This document shows positions 24,467 to 31,992 of a stretch of DNA of 42,794 nt, piece by piece. The DNA is from an uncultured Alphaproteobacteria bacterium (GTDB taxonomy: Bacteria > Pseudomonadota > Alphaproteobacteria > Caulobacterales > Parvularculaceae): the NCBI GenBank assembly GCA_902826095.1, contig CADEDN010000029.1:1-42794 (forward strand), given 5' to 3'. Below the pieces are notes generated by a model that saw only the letters and a program-made list of their open reading frames with translations, did no database searches and was not told where the DNA came from. Both the position numbers and the translations under genes were made by a program. Every line of letters starts with the position of its first letter. The first letter of the stretch is position 1.

Positions 24467-25711
24467 ATGACAAAAAGGGCGATCCCAATCCTGCTGGCGG
24501 CGGGCGCGCTGGCGCTCGCGCCCGCCTGCGGCAAAAAGAACGCGGCGCCGAAAGCGGAGGCTGTCGAGACGGCGGCCGCCGATATCGCGCCGGCGGCGGC
24601 GGGCGTTTCGATCGGAACGGTTCCGCTCGGCCTCCCGGCTCTCGCCGAGCCCGCCGACAATCCGACGACGACGGAAAAAGTCCGTCTCGGGAACATCTTG
24701 TTCAACGACAAGCGCTTTTCTTCAACCGGCGAGGTTTCCTGCGCCACCTGCCACGATCCGGCGAAGGCGTTCACCGACGGGCCGCTTGCGGTCTCCGAGG
24801 GGATCAACAAGCTCACCGGCACGCGCAATGCGCCGACCGTCGTCAACGCGGCCTTTTACTCGGCGCAGTTCTGGGACGGCCGCCGGCCCTCGCTCGAAGA
24901 GCAGTCGGGAGATCCGTTCCTCAACCCGGTCGAAATGAATCTCCCCTCGCACGACGCGATCGTGAAAATCGTGCGCGAGGATTCTAGCTATCAGACGATG
25001 TTCGCGGAAGCGTTCGGCGTCGATCCCGCGGCGATTACGATCGATCATGTGAAAAAAGCGATCGCCGCATTCGAGCGGACGATCATTTCGGGGAATTCGC
25101 CCTTCGACCGCTGGCGCTATGGCGGCGAGGCGGACGCGATTTCCGAGCAGGCGCGGCGCGGCTTCGACGTCTACATGAACGCGGGGCGCTGCGTTTCCTG
25201 TCACACGATCGGCGAAACCCACGCGCTTTTCACCGACAACAAATTCCACAATGTCGGCATCGGCTTTTCCAAAATCGCCAACGACGCCGAAAAAGTCGTC
25301 GGGGAGTTTTTGCGCGTCGCCAAAACCGATCAGGCGGTCGACGAGGCGGTGCTCGGCGACGCGAAAATCTCCGAGATCGGGCGGTTCGCGGTCAGCCGGG
25401 AATTGCAGGACATCGGCCAGTTCAAGACGCCGACCTTGCGCAACATCGCGGCGACCGCCCCTTACATGCACGACGGCTCGCTGCGAACGCTCAAGGAGGT
25501 CGTCGACTTCTACAACACGACGATTTCTCCGCATGAAGATCAAAAGCAGGACCCCAATCCGTTCCAGTCGGGCGGCGTCCGCCCGCTCAATCTGACGCAA
25601 ACGCAAAAGGACGATCTCACCGCGTTCCTCGAAACGCTGACGAGCCCGGAATATGAACCGGCCGCGAAGGCCAGTCTCGCCGGTCAGGCGAAGATCAAAC
25701 CGGTAAAATGA
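24467..25711 (+). CDS. Di-heme cytochrome c peroxidase / MauG family lipoprotein
   Basis: A 414-residue periplasmic lipoprotein with lipobox LAPAC (Cys21). Two c-type heme sites are present, CATCH (92-96) and CVSCH (242-246), with FLNPVEMNL and the TAPYMHDGSL region near the high-potential heme. This is the bacterial cytochrome c peroxidase/MauG fold, which reduces hydrogen peroxide with electrons from a small cytochrome c. Its stop overlaps a possible ATG of the next gene, and a monoheme cytochrome c lies two genes on, so the three genes form an operon. An FNR/FixK box upstream suggests induction at low oxygen. Confidence 0.92.
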   Translation: MTKRAIPILLAAGALALAPACGKKNAAPKAEAVETAAADIAPAAAGVSIGTVPLGLPALAEPADNPTTTEKVRLGNILFNDKRFSSTGEVSCATCHDPAKAFTDGPLAVSEGINKLTGTRNAPTVVNAAFYSAQFWDGRRPSLEEQSGDPFLNPVEMNLPSHDAIVKIVREDSSYQTMFAEAFGVDPAAITIDHVKKAIAAFERTIISGNSPFDRWRYGGEADAISEQARRGFDVYMNAGRCVSCHTIGETHALFTDNKFHNVGIGFSKIANDAEKVVGEFLRVAKTDQAVDEAVLGDAKISEIGRFAVSRELQDIGQFKTPTLRNIAATAPYMHDGSLRTLKEVVDFYNTTISPHEDQKQDPNPFQSGGVRPLNLTQTQKDDLTAFLETLTSPEYEPAAKASLAGQAKIKPVK

Positions 25712-25722
25712 GGAGCGACGCC

Positions 25723-26793
25723 ATGGTGAAAACCCTTTCCAGACGCGCGCTCGTAAAAGGCGCATCCGCGCTCGCGGCGGGCGGCGTTCTCGACATGACG
25801 CTCGTCAAGCTCGCCTTCGGCGCGCCCAGCGGCGCCGGCGATTTCACTTTCGCCTACATTTCCGATTCCCATATCCAGCAGATCGAAGGCGGGAAATTCG
25901 TCAGGAACTGGGATCGCGGCCTCAAGCGCGCGGTCGCCGAAGCCAATCTCCTCAATCCGAAGCCCGACTTCGTGATGTTCGGCGGCGATCTCGCGCAACT
26001 CGGCAAGAAGGAGGAGCTCGACCACGGGCTCGACCTCTTGTCGCCGCTTCGTTACGACGTCAAATACGTGCTCGGCGAACACGATTATTATCTCGATCTC
26101 GGCGAGTATTGGGCCGACAAAATATCCAAACACTATTATTCATGGGATCATAAGGGCGTGCATTTCATCGTCCTCAACTCGATCATCGTCGACGAGGCGT
26201 GGACGAACAAATGGGCGACGCCGATGGAGCGGATGCTCGTGATGGCGGGCCTCGACGATCCGAGGGGCTCGCCCTTCATGGTCGGCGAAAAGCAGCGCCA
26301 ATGGCTGGCCGCCGATCTTGCAAAGGTTCCAAAGTCGACGCCGGTCGTCGTCTTCTCGCACTCGCCGCTGCAGAAGATTTTCAAGAACTGGAATTTCTGG
26401 ACCGACGACGCGGAGGAGGTTCAGGCGCTTTTAAAGCCCTTCAGCAAGGTCACGGTGATCTACGGCCATGTCCACCAGATCCAGTACAACCAGATCGGCG
26501 CCATCTCATTCCATTCGGTGATGGCGACCGCCTGGCCTTGGCCCTATCCGGAAACTTACGCGCAGGAAGGAAGCCTTCTTCCGGTGATGACGGTGCCGAT
26601 GAACCGCGCCGATCCCTTCCACGAACGCGACGCGACGGGCTGGCAGTTCGTCGACGTCCACACCGGCAACGTCGCGCTGAGTTACAGTCTTCCCGACAAC
26701 TCGCCGCGCGTCGTCGCCTATGACGAAAAACTCAAGCGCCCGCGCGACCTTCAGTATTCGGAGCGCACGATCCCGCCGCACATGCATTATTGA
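25723..26793 (+). CDS. Tat-exported metallophosphoesterase
   Basis: A 356-residue calcineurin-like phosphoesterase. The N-terminus has a twin-arginine signal, SRRALVKGASALAAG. Metal-site motifs in order are SDSH, FGGDLAQLG, GEHDYY (Glu where the family normally has Asn in GNHD), VVFSHSPL and YGHVHQ. The substrate is unknown, and co-export with redox proteins suggests a role in the periplasm. AGGAG lies 8 nt before ATG 25723; an ATG at 25708 overlapping the upstream stop is less likely. It is the middle gene of the peroxidase operon. Confidence 0.88.
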   Translation: MVKTLSRRALVKGASALAAGGVLDMTLVKLAFGAPSGAGDFTFAYISDSHIQQIEGGKFVRNWDRGLKRAVAEANLLNPKPDFVMFGGDLAQLGKKEELDHGLDLLSPLRYDVKYVLGEHDYYLDLGEYWADKISKHYYSWDHKGVHFIVLNSIIVDEAWTNKWATPMERMLVMAGLDDPRGSPFMVGEKQRQWLAADLAKVPKSTPVVVFSHSPLQKIFKNWNFWTDDAEEVQALLKPFSKVTVIYGHVHQIQYNQIGAISFHSVMATAWPWPYPETYAQEGSLLPVMTVPMNRADPFHERDATGWQFVDVHTGNVALSYSLPDNSPRVVAYDEKLKRPRDLQYSERTIPPHMHY

Positions 26794-26810
26794 TCACAAG
26801 GAGCGCAATC

Positions 26811-27212
26811 ATGCGAATTTTCCTCGCCGCCGCCCTCGTCGCCCTTGCGGCGCCTGCTTTCACTCCCGCCCGCGCGGATGAGTTCACCAAAGCGGACCTC
26901 GAATTGTGGCGAAAGGAATACATGGCCGCGGTCGACAAGGGGCGGGGCGTCTTCACTGATCCCAAACTCGGGACCAACGGCGTCGTCTGCGCGCAATGCC
27001 ACCCGAACGGCTCGAACATCCATCCCGAGACCTATCCGAAGTTCCAGAAACAGATGGGCGGCGTCGTGCCGCTCTGGGTGATGATCAACTGGTGCATCCA
27101 GAATCCGCTCGAAGGCGAAAAACTCGCCCCCGACGACCCCCGGATGTTCGCCATCCAGACCTACATCACGCATGAGCGCCGCGGCGTGAAACTCGACCCC
27201 GGCAAGCATTAG
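26811..27212 (+). CDS. Monoheme cytochrome c (SoxA-like C-terminal segment)
   Basis: A 133-residue protein with a Sec signal peptide (about 1-22, ending PARA) and one heme motif CAQCH (60-64). The part after it, VMINWCIQNPLEGEKLAPDDPRM, resembles the heme domain of SoxA-like cytochromes. A third Cys lies in NWCIQNP. The SD AAGGAG is 7 nt before the ATG. It is the last gene of the operon and a likely electron donor to the di-heme peroxidase; a sulfur-oxidation role is not supported by neighbours. Confidence 0.85.
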   Translation: MRIFLAAALVALAAPAFTPARADEFTKADLELWRKEYMAAVDKGRGVFTDPKLGTNGVVCAQCHPNGSNIHPETYPKFQKQMGGVVPLWVMINWCIQNPLEGEKLAPDDPRMFAIQTYITHERRGVKLDPGKH

Positions 27213-27273
27213 CGCGCCGGGCGAAAGGCAGCTGCCGGTTTTTCGCCGATACGGCGCGCAAAACAAAAGACTA

Positions 27274-27311
27274 GAATATCGGACGCGATTCAGAAATCGC
27301 GCCCGATGTTC
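27274..27311. repeat. Dispersed hairpin element (ATCGGGCGCGAT family), copy B
   Basis: ATCGGACGCGATT (27278-27290) and AATCGCGCCCGAT (27295-27307) pair with one mismatch around a CAGA loop, 60 nt after the cytochrome c gene. It is related to copies at 21245 and 38272. There is no T-run. Confidence 0.8.
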
Positions 27312-27326
27312 GAGGCGGATTATTCT

Positions 27327-27362
27327 CGCCCCCGCCTTCGCCCCCGCCTTCGCCCCCGCACT
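27327..27362. repeat. Short 12-bp tandem repeat
   Basis: CGCCCCCGCCTT is repeated two and a half to three times (27327-27338, 27339-27350, 27351-27362, the last imperfect) in the gene-free stretch 27213-27482. Nothing else in that stretch is recognised apart from the hairpin at 27274-27311. Confidence 0.75.
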
Positions 27363-27482
27363 CGGGCCCAAGCGACGGCGCCCGCGCCGGTTGTCCGGAC
27401 GCGCTCCAGCGCCCGCTTTCCGAACGCCCGCTTCTTGCGCTATGCTGGGCAGGCTGGGGCGGTTTTATCGGGGTGAGGCGTC

Positions 27483-27863
27483 ATGAAGGGCATTGAAGCG
27501 ATCTTCGGCGGCATTCTGGCGCTCGTTGTGCTTGGCGCGGCGCTTTACATGATCAGCGACGCGAATTTCCTGGGCCGCGGGCGCGGGTCGCAAACGCCGC
27601 CGGTCATCACGCCGCCGACGACCGGAACGGACAGCGGCGGCTACGTTTCCGGCGAGGACGTTCTTTGTCAGTGCTTCGATCAGGCGTTCGATCTCGCCGG
27701 CGAGGATGTCGGCGTCATGTCGTCGCAATACCGCACCGGCTTTGAATCCTGCCGCGCCGTCGCCGGCGCGCAGGGCGGCGACGCCTGGACCGCCGGCTGG
27801 AACGCCCGCATTTCGTCAAAACCGTTTCAGGCGAGCTGCAGCGCTTATTTGCGCGGCATTTAA
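27483..27863 (+). CDS. Hypothetical single-pass membrane protein with conserved-looking cysteines
   Basis: A 126-residue protein of unrecognised family. An N-terminal helix (about 5-25) is followed by a Pro/Thr-rich linker (TPPVITPPTTGTDSGG) and a small domain with four Cys (CQCFDQAF, SCRAV, SCSAYL) that could form disulfides outside the cytoplasm. GGGGTGAGG precedes the ATG. It ends 7 nt before the convergent gpsA stop. No neighbour suggests a role. Confidence 0.75.
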   Translation: MKGIEAIFGGILALVVLGAALYMISDANFLGRGRGSQTPPVITPPTTGTDSGGYVSGEDVLCQCFDQAFDLAGEDVGVMSSQYRTGFESCRAVAGAQGGDAWTAGWNARISSKPFQASCSAYLRGI

Positions 27864-27869
27864 GCCGCC

Positions 27870-28883
27870 CTACCGTCCCTCCGTTTTCAGCGGCCGCGCC
27901 AGCAATGCGGCGATGATCTCATCGAGTCCGCGCGCGCCCGACACAAGATCGGCGACGGCGGCGCAGATCGGCATGTCGATCCCGGCGCGTTTGGCCATGG
28001 CGACGACGGCTGGCGCTGTCGCGACGCCTTCGGTGACGGCGCGGCGTTCGGCGAGCGCCTCGCCGATCGTCCGTCCGCGGCCGAGTTCGATCCCGAGCGA
28101 CATATTGCGCGACTGGCGCGAGGTCGCGGTGAGAATGAGATCGCCGAGGCCCGACAGACCGGCCATGGTTTCGGCTTTCGCGCCCATGGCGAGGCCGAGC
28201 CGGGTGAATTCGGCAAAACCCCGGGCGATGAGGGCGGCGCGCGCGCTGTCGCCAAGGCCTCGACCCTCGACGGCGCCCGCCGCGATCGCAAGCACGTTCT
28301 TGACCGCGCCGCCAAGCTCGGCGCCGATGAGGTCGTCAGAGAGGTAGGGCCGGAAATGCGGCGCGCTGAACGTCGCCATCCAGCGGCGGCCCTGCGCCTT
28401 GTCGGCGGCGGCGAGCGTCACCGCAGTCGGCAGTCCGACAGCGACGTCGCGGGCAAAGCTCGGCCCGGACAGGACGGCCGGCGCGGCGGTCGGCCATACT
28501 TCCGCAAGCACCTCGGTCAGCATCTTGCCGCTGGCGCGCTCGATGCCTTTGGAACAGAGCGCGAGCGGCGCCTGCGCCGGCGCGATCGCGCGCAATTGCT
28601 GCAGCATGCCGCGCGTATGCTGCGCGGGAACGACGAACACATAGGCCTCGCGCCCGGCGGCCCTGGCGAGGTCCGACGTCGCCCTTAAACTGTCGGCAAG
28701 CCTGACGCCGGGGAGGTAGGGCTCGTTCACCCGCCGGTCGTTGATTGACGCGGCGGTCTCAGGCTCCAGCGCAAAGATCAGCGTATCAACGCCATTCGCG
28801 GCGATCAGCGAGGCGAGCGCCGTCCCCCAGGCGCCGCCGCCGATCACCGCCACGGAATGAAAAGGTGACGACGGGCCGTTCAT
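27870..28883 (-). CDS. gpsA: NAD(P)H-dependent glycerol-3-phosphate dehydrogenase
   Basis: A 337-residue enzyme that makes sn-glycerol 3-phosphate for phospholipids. The Rossmann motif VAVIGGGAWGTALA opens the protein; VNEPYLPGVRL, SGPSFARDVAVGLPTAV, GGAVKNVLAIAAG with the catalytic Lys, and GLGDLILTATSRQSRN follow. ATG 28883 fits the family; the frame is open to 29030. In many alphaproteobacteria gpsA lies next to tsaD, but here a four-gene plus-strand block separates them. Confidence 0.95.
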   Translation of the reverse strand: MNGPSSPFHSVAVIGGGAWGTALASLIAANGVDTLIFALEPETAASINDRRVNEPYLPGVRLADSLRATSDLARAAGREAYVFVVPAQHTRGMLQQLRAIAPAQAPLALCSKGIERASGKMLTEVLAEVWPTAAPAVLSGPSFARDVAVGLPTAVTLAAADKAQGRRWMATFSAPHFRPYLSDDLIGAELGGAVKNVLAIAAGAVEGRGLGDSARAALIARGFAEFTRLGLAMGAKAETMAGLSGLGDLILTATSRQSRNMSLGIELGRGRTIGEALAERRAVTEGVATAPAVVAMAKRAGIDMPICAAVADLVSGARGLDEIIAALLARPLKTEGR

Positions 28884-28949
28884 ATGAGAGGATGATGATT
28901 GAACGCTTTGGCCAGCATTCACGCCCGCTTTGATCCTGGAGGCTTTTGC

Positions 28950-29582
28950 ATGCCGGAAACCGGCGAGGCTCCGCCCCTTGATGAAACCGCCCGCGCCATC
29001 CTTGAGGCGGCGAGCAAGCGCTTTCTCCACTATGGATTCGGCAAGACCACGATGTCGGAGATCGCCAGCGACTGCAACATGTCGACAGGGAACCTCTATC
29101 GCTATTTCCCGTCAAAGCTCGACATCGCCGAGGCCTTTGTCCGGCACCTCCGGAGCGAGCAGATATTGCGCCTGCGAAGGGCGGTCGCCGAGCCTGGTCT
29201 CACGACGCAGGAAAAGCTCAGGACGTTCTTCAAGACCAAGCTGAAACTCGTTTATGAGCGTTTCCATCGCCGCCCGAAGGCCTATGAGCTTTCGCAAGAG
29301 ATCCTGAGAGAGCGGCCGGCCTTCGCCGACGAATGGGAGGCAGCGGAGGCAAGGGTGCTGATCGAGGTCCTTGAAGGCGGCGAGATGACCGGCGAATTCG
29401 CCGTGTGCAATCGCACAAGGACCGCCCGGATCCTCCAGGACGCGTTCTTCCGGTTCACGAGTTCCGCCGTCTATTATGAGGGCGATTACGACACGCTAGC
29501 GGGCGAACTTGATGAGCTGATGGATCTGGTCCTAGATGGATTTACCTGCCGCCGGATGCGGGAAAAGAGTGTAACTCATTGA
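28950..29582 (+). CDS. TetR-family regulator 1
   Basis: A 210-residue protein. The N-terminal TetR HTH is ILEAASKRFLHYGFGKTTMSEIASDCNMSTGNLYRYFPSKLDIAEAF; the C-terminal ligand domain is unassigned. ATG 28950 has a strong GGAGG 7 nt upstream; the longer frame from 28899 is rejected on this ground. It is divergent from gpsA with 66 bp between. The target is unknown; the microprotein gene after it is a candidate. Confidence 0.9.
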   Translation: MPETGEAPPLDETARAILEAASKRFLHYGFGKTTMSEIASDCNMSTGNLYRYFPSKLDIAEAFVRHLRSEQILRLRRAVAEPGLTTQEKLRTFFKTKLKLVYERFHRRPKAYELSQEILRERPAFADEWEAAEARVLIEVLEGGEMTGEFAVCNRTRTARILQDAFFRFTSSAVYYEGDYDTLAGELDELMDLVLDGFTCRRMREKSVTH

Positions 29583-29648
29583 AAATATTAGACCTTAACC
29601 TAGCCGATGATGCTCACAGATTGTTGATAGTGACGAATGAATATTTTC
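29581..29648. repeat. AT-rich 9-bp inverted repeat after TetR 1
   Basis: GAAAATATT (29581-29589) and AATATTTTC (29640-29648) are perfect inverted arms separated by 50 bp. The first overlaps the TetR 1 stop codon. An AATGAA/TTCATT pair (29636-29641, 29656-29661) overlaps the second arm and the -35 of the promoter at 29660. These are possible regulator sites in an unusually AT-rich spot for this chromosome. Confidence 0.45.
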
Positions 29649-29659
29649 GGTACTGTTCA

Positions 29660-29688
29660 TTGACATTCCACAGGCTGTTCTCTAGATA
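29660..29688 (+). promoter_or_regulatory. Near-consensus sigma-70 promoter of the second microprotein
   Basis: TTGACA (29660-29665), 17-bp spacer, TAGATA (29683-29688). This is the best sigma-70 match I found in the window. It leaves a leader of about 75 nt to ATG 29770. Confidence 0.7.
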
Positions 29689-29769
29689 AGGGTCATCGCT
29701 TCCGCGACGCCTCCTCAAGAAGGGTGCGCCGCCAGACGAAGCCAAGAACCAGAAACGATGAGAACAGCC

Positions 29770-29892
29770 ATGACCACCAACAATGAAAGCGGCTTCGGCG
29801 TCCGCTTCGCCCTCTCCCTTTTCCTGTCTGCGGTGATTGCCGCGGGCTATCTGACGGCGATCGGATATCTGAACCCCGGCTTCGTCGCGTAA
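29770..29892 (+). CDS. Single-pass membrane microprotein (40 aa)
   Basis: A 40-residue protein with a polar N-terminus (MTTNNESGFG) and one membrane helix (about 12-34), ending GYLTAIGYLNPGFVA. The end resembles the 42-residue protein at 19535-19663 (AAYFSAIGQLVA). The gene has its own near-consensus promoter (29660) and a strong terminator (30010), so it is a complete small transcription unit between two TetR genes. The family is not recognised. Confidence 0.72.
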   Translation: MTTNNESGFGVRFALSLFLSAVIAAGYLTAIGYLNPGFVA

Positions 29893-30009
29893 GCGGCAAA
29901 GCCCCGCCCGCCGGAGCGAATGCCGGCTGAAAATTTGAACTCGCCCGCCCGTCCTGATCTTACGCCCCTTCGACCAGGACACCCCTCCCCCCAGGGCGGC
30001 GATGCAAGA

Positions 30010-30046
30010 ACGCGGAAGCCACCCCTCCCGGCTTCCGCGTTTTTTT
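30010..30046 (+). terminator. Intrinsic terminator of the microprotein gene
   Basis: ACGCGGAAGCC (30010-30020) and GGCTTCCGCGT (30030-30040) form a perfect 11-bp stem with a 9-nt loop, followed by six T (30041-30046). Confidence 0.93.
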
Positions 30047-30047
30047 G

Positions 30048-30096
30048 TTGCCACATCGTATTGATCGGTTATGACTACAGTCATGACTGCAGTCAT
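30048..30096 (+). promoter_or_regulatory. Promoter and double TetR-type operator over the TetR 2 start
   Basis: ATGACTACAGTCAT (30071-30084, one mismatch from palindromic) and ATGACTGCAGTCAT (30083-30096, perfect) overlap by two bases. A possible -35 TTGCCA (30048-30053) and -10 TATGAC (30070-30075) have a 16-bp spacer and would start transcription near 30083. A TetR dimer on these sites would block its own gene. The start would then be the leaderless ATG at 30083. Confidence 0.7.
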
Positions 30097-30679
30097 TAAC
30101 AACCGCACCCGCCCTCGCCAGGACCTTCGTGACGCCATTTACCGCGCGGCGATCTCGCTATTTGCGGAGCGAGGTTATTCGAATGTGTCCGTCGATGAGA
30201 TTGTCGCCGCCGCGAACGTCGCCAAGGGCACTTTCTACAATTTCTTCCCATCAAAGGCGCACGTGCTCAAAGCCTATTACGCGGCGATCGACATCGAAAT
30301 CGCTGCTTTGCGCCGGGCGGCAGACCACGTCGCGTTGCGCCGGTCACTGGCGCGTTACGCCGCCGATGTCGAGCGCATCCTGCGCCGCGAGGGACGCTTG
30401 ATGACTGATCTGCTGCGAGAGATCAGCACTGATCCGGCGATGCAGGCTTTGGATCAGGATTCTGGCAGCCTAGACGAGGAGGAGTTCGCCGACCTCTTTC
30501 GGGCGGCGGCGCATGCGGGCGAGGTGCGCGATGATATTGATGCGAAAATGGCGGCCGCCGCGCTTATGGATCTGTGGGCGGGCGCGATACGGGCGTGGAT
30601 GCAGGGCGGCCAGGCTGAATCTCTCGCCCTGCTATTCAATGCTCGCGCAAGCCTCCTTTTTGAAGGACTAAAGCCTTGA
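30071..30679 (+). CDS. TetR-family regulator 2 (probably self-repressing)
   Basis: A 202-residue protein (198 from ATG 30083). The HTH is AIYRAAISLFAERGYSNVSVDEIVAAANVAKGTFYNFFPSKAHVL, and the C-terminal domain is helical. The start region is made of two tandem palindromes, so the first residues (MTTVMTAVINN) are operator-encoded. It overlaps the hydrolase gene (TTGA), so the two are co-transcribed and the hydrolase is the likely regulated function. Confidence 0.9.
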   Translation: MTTVMTAVINNRTRPRQDLRDAIYRAAISLFAERGYSNVSVDEIVAAANVAKGTFYNFFPSKAHVLKAYYAAIDIEIAALRRAADHVALRRSLARYAADVERILRREGRLMTDLLREISTDPAMQALDQDSGSLDEEEFADLFRAAAHAGEVRDDIDAKMAAAALMDLWAGAIRAWMQGGQAESLALLFNARASLLFEGLKP

Positions 30680-31914
30680 ACCGGCGCGCTATGCTGTCAG
30701 GGGCGGCGCTCTGGCTCTTTGGGTGTGCGTCGTCCCACATTCGCAGCAGCCGGCTTGGTCGCGGCTTATGGAGGGACTCCGACGGCGCATTCGCGGTCGG
30801 GGCCTTTCCCGAATACGGCGCCGACTTTTTCGGCTTTGACTATGCGGCCATGCGCGTCGGCCGCCTCATTGAAGGTCCCGGGCAGCCGGTCGGAATCTCC
30901 TCGACGCTCGACGGCGCTGGCGCTCCTTATGCCGACATCGCCGTCTCGGCGCACACGATCAGCCTCACTGGCCGAACGCTGAAACCAGTCAGTATCGAGC
31001 GAGAATCCTTCGTCGTCGACGTTGGCGACGCAGTTCTCGATGCCGAAATTGCAGCGCCCGAACGACAGTCGCTGAAAGGCGCCGTTCTTATGATCTACGG
31101 CTCCGGGCCGGCGCCGAAAGAAGCATTCGATCCCTGGTCGTTCTGGTTCCTCGCCGAAGGTTACGCTGTTGTGACCTATGACAAGCGCGGGTCGGGCCGC
31201 TCGACCGGCGATTGGCGCAGAACGGGGCTTGAGACTCTGGCGGCGGACGCTGCGGCCGTTCTGGCGGCGGCGAGCGACCGCCGGAGGCTGCGCCGACCAC
31301 ATCTCGCCTGGGGCGCGAGTCAGGCAGGGTGGATATTGCCGCAGCTTGGCGCGCGGGGCGGCCTTGACGGCTTCATCATGCATGCAGGGTCGGCGATGCG
31401 CCCGCGCGACCAGATCCTTGCGCAAGTGGACGCGGAACTTCGCTCCTATGGCTTTTCTGAGGACGAGATTAGCCGTGCGAAATCATATTATGCGCTTGAT
31501 ACGGATGTCTCGTCGGGTCTTAGAGACTACCGGGAAATCGAGGACGCTTACGCGGCTGCCGCCGGCGCTGAATGGCTGCTCGGGCCGCCAGCGGCGCCGG
31601 ACGCGCCCGATCGAACGATGATCCGGTTAATGGCGGACTTTGATCCGGCCCCATTCTGGGCGATGAACCGCGCGCCAGCGCTGGCGTTATTCGGCGGAAA
31701 CGACCATGTCGTGCCGGCCAAGGCCAATGCAGCGGCGCTCGCGCGCATGGCGAACTCGGCAACGGCGCTCGAAATCGAGGTGCTGCCGCGCGCAAATCAT
31801 CTGATGTTCGTCGCCGACACCGGCTTCAGGGATGAATACGCAACGCGCTCGGAGATTGACCCAGGATATTTCGCGGCGATCGGTAAATGGCTGGCGTCGG
31901 CGGAGCGAAAGTGA
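30676..31914 (+). CDS. Alpha/beta-hydrolase lipoprotein
   Basis: A 412-residue protein that starts at TTG 30676, overlapping the TetR 2 stop (ATG 30691 is an alternative). The signal peptide ends with lipobox LWLFGC, so it is probably a lipoprotein. The C-terminal two-thirds is an alpha/beta hydrolase. The fold start is VLMIYGSGPAP, the likely nucleophile is in WGASQAGW, the acid in LFGGNDHVVP and His in PRANHLMF. Relatives are exported esterases or acyl hydrolases. The substrate is unknown; it probably counters a ligand sensed by TetR 2. Confidence 0.82.
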   Translation: MNRRAMLSGAALWLFGCASSHIRSSRLGRGLWRDSDGAFAVGAFPEYGADFFGFDYAAMRVGRLIEGPGQPVGISSTLDGAGAPYADIAVSAHTISLTGRTLKPVSIERESFVVDVGDAVLDAEIAAPERQSLKGAVLMIYGSGPAPKEAFDPWSFWFLAEGYAVVTYDKRGSGRSTGDWRRTGLETLAADAAAVLAAASDRRRLRRPHLAWGASQAGWILPQLGARGGLDGFIMHAGSAMRPRDQILAQVDAELRSYGFSEDEISRAKSYYALDTDVSSGLRDYREIEDAYAAAAGAEWLLGPPAAPDAPDRTMIRLMADFDPAPFWAMNRAPALALFGGNDHVVPAKANAAALARMANSATALEIEVLPRANHLMFVADTGFRDEYATRSEIDPGYFAAIGKWLASAERK

Positions 31915-31992
31915 GCCCGTAGCGGCGGCGTTCGCCTGCTGCTTGTCGCGCGTTTTGCTGCGGTCATGCTGCAAAAATGCTGCGCAGCAATT

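Noticed and set aside
26811-27212. Sulfur-oxidation (Sox) cluster
   Set aside because: The cytochrome resembles part of SoxA, but no soxB, soxX, soxY or soxZ is nearby.
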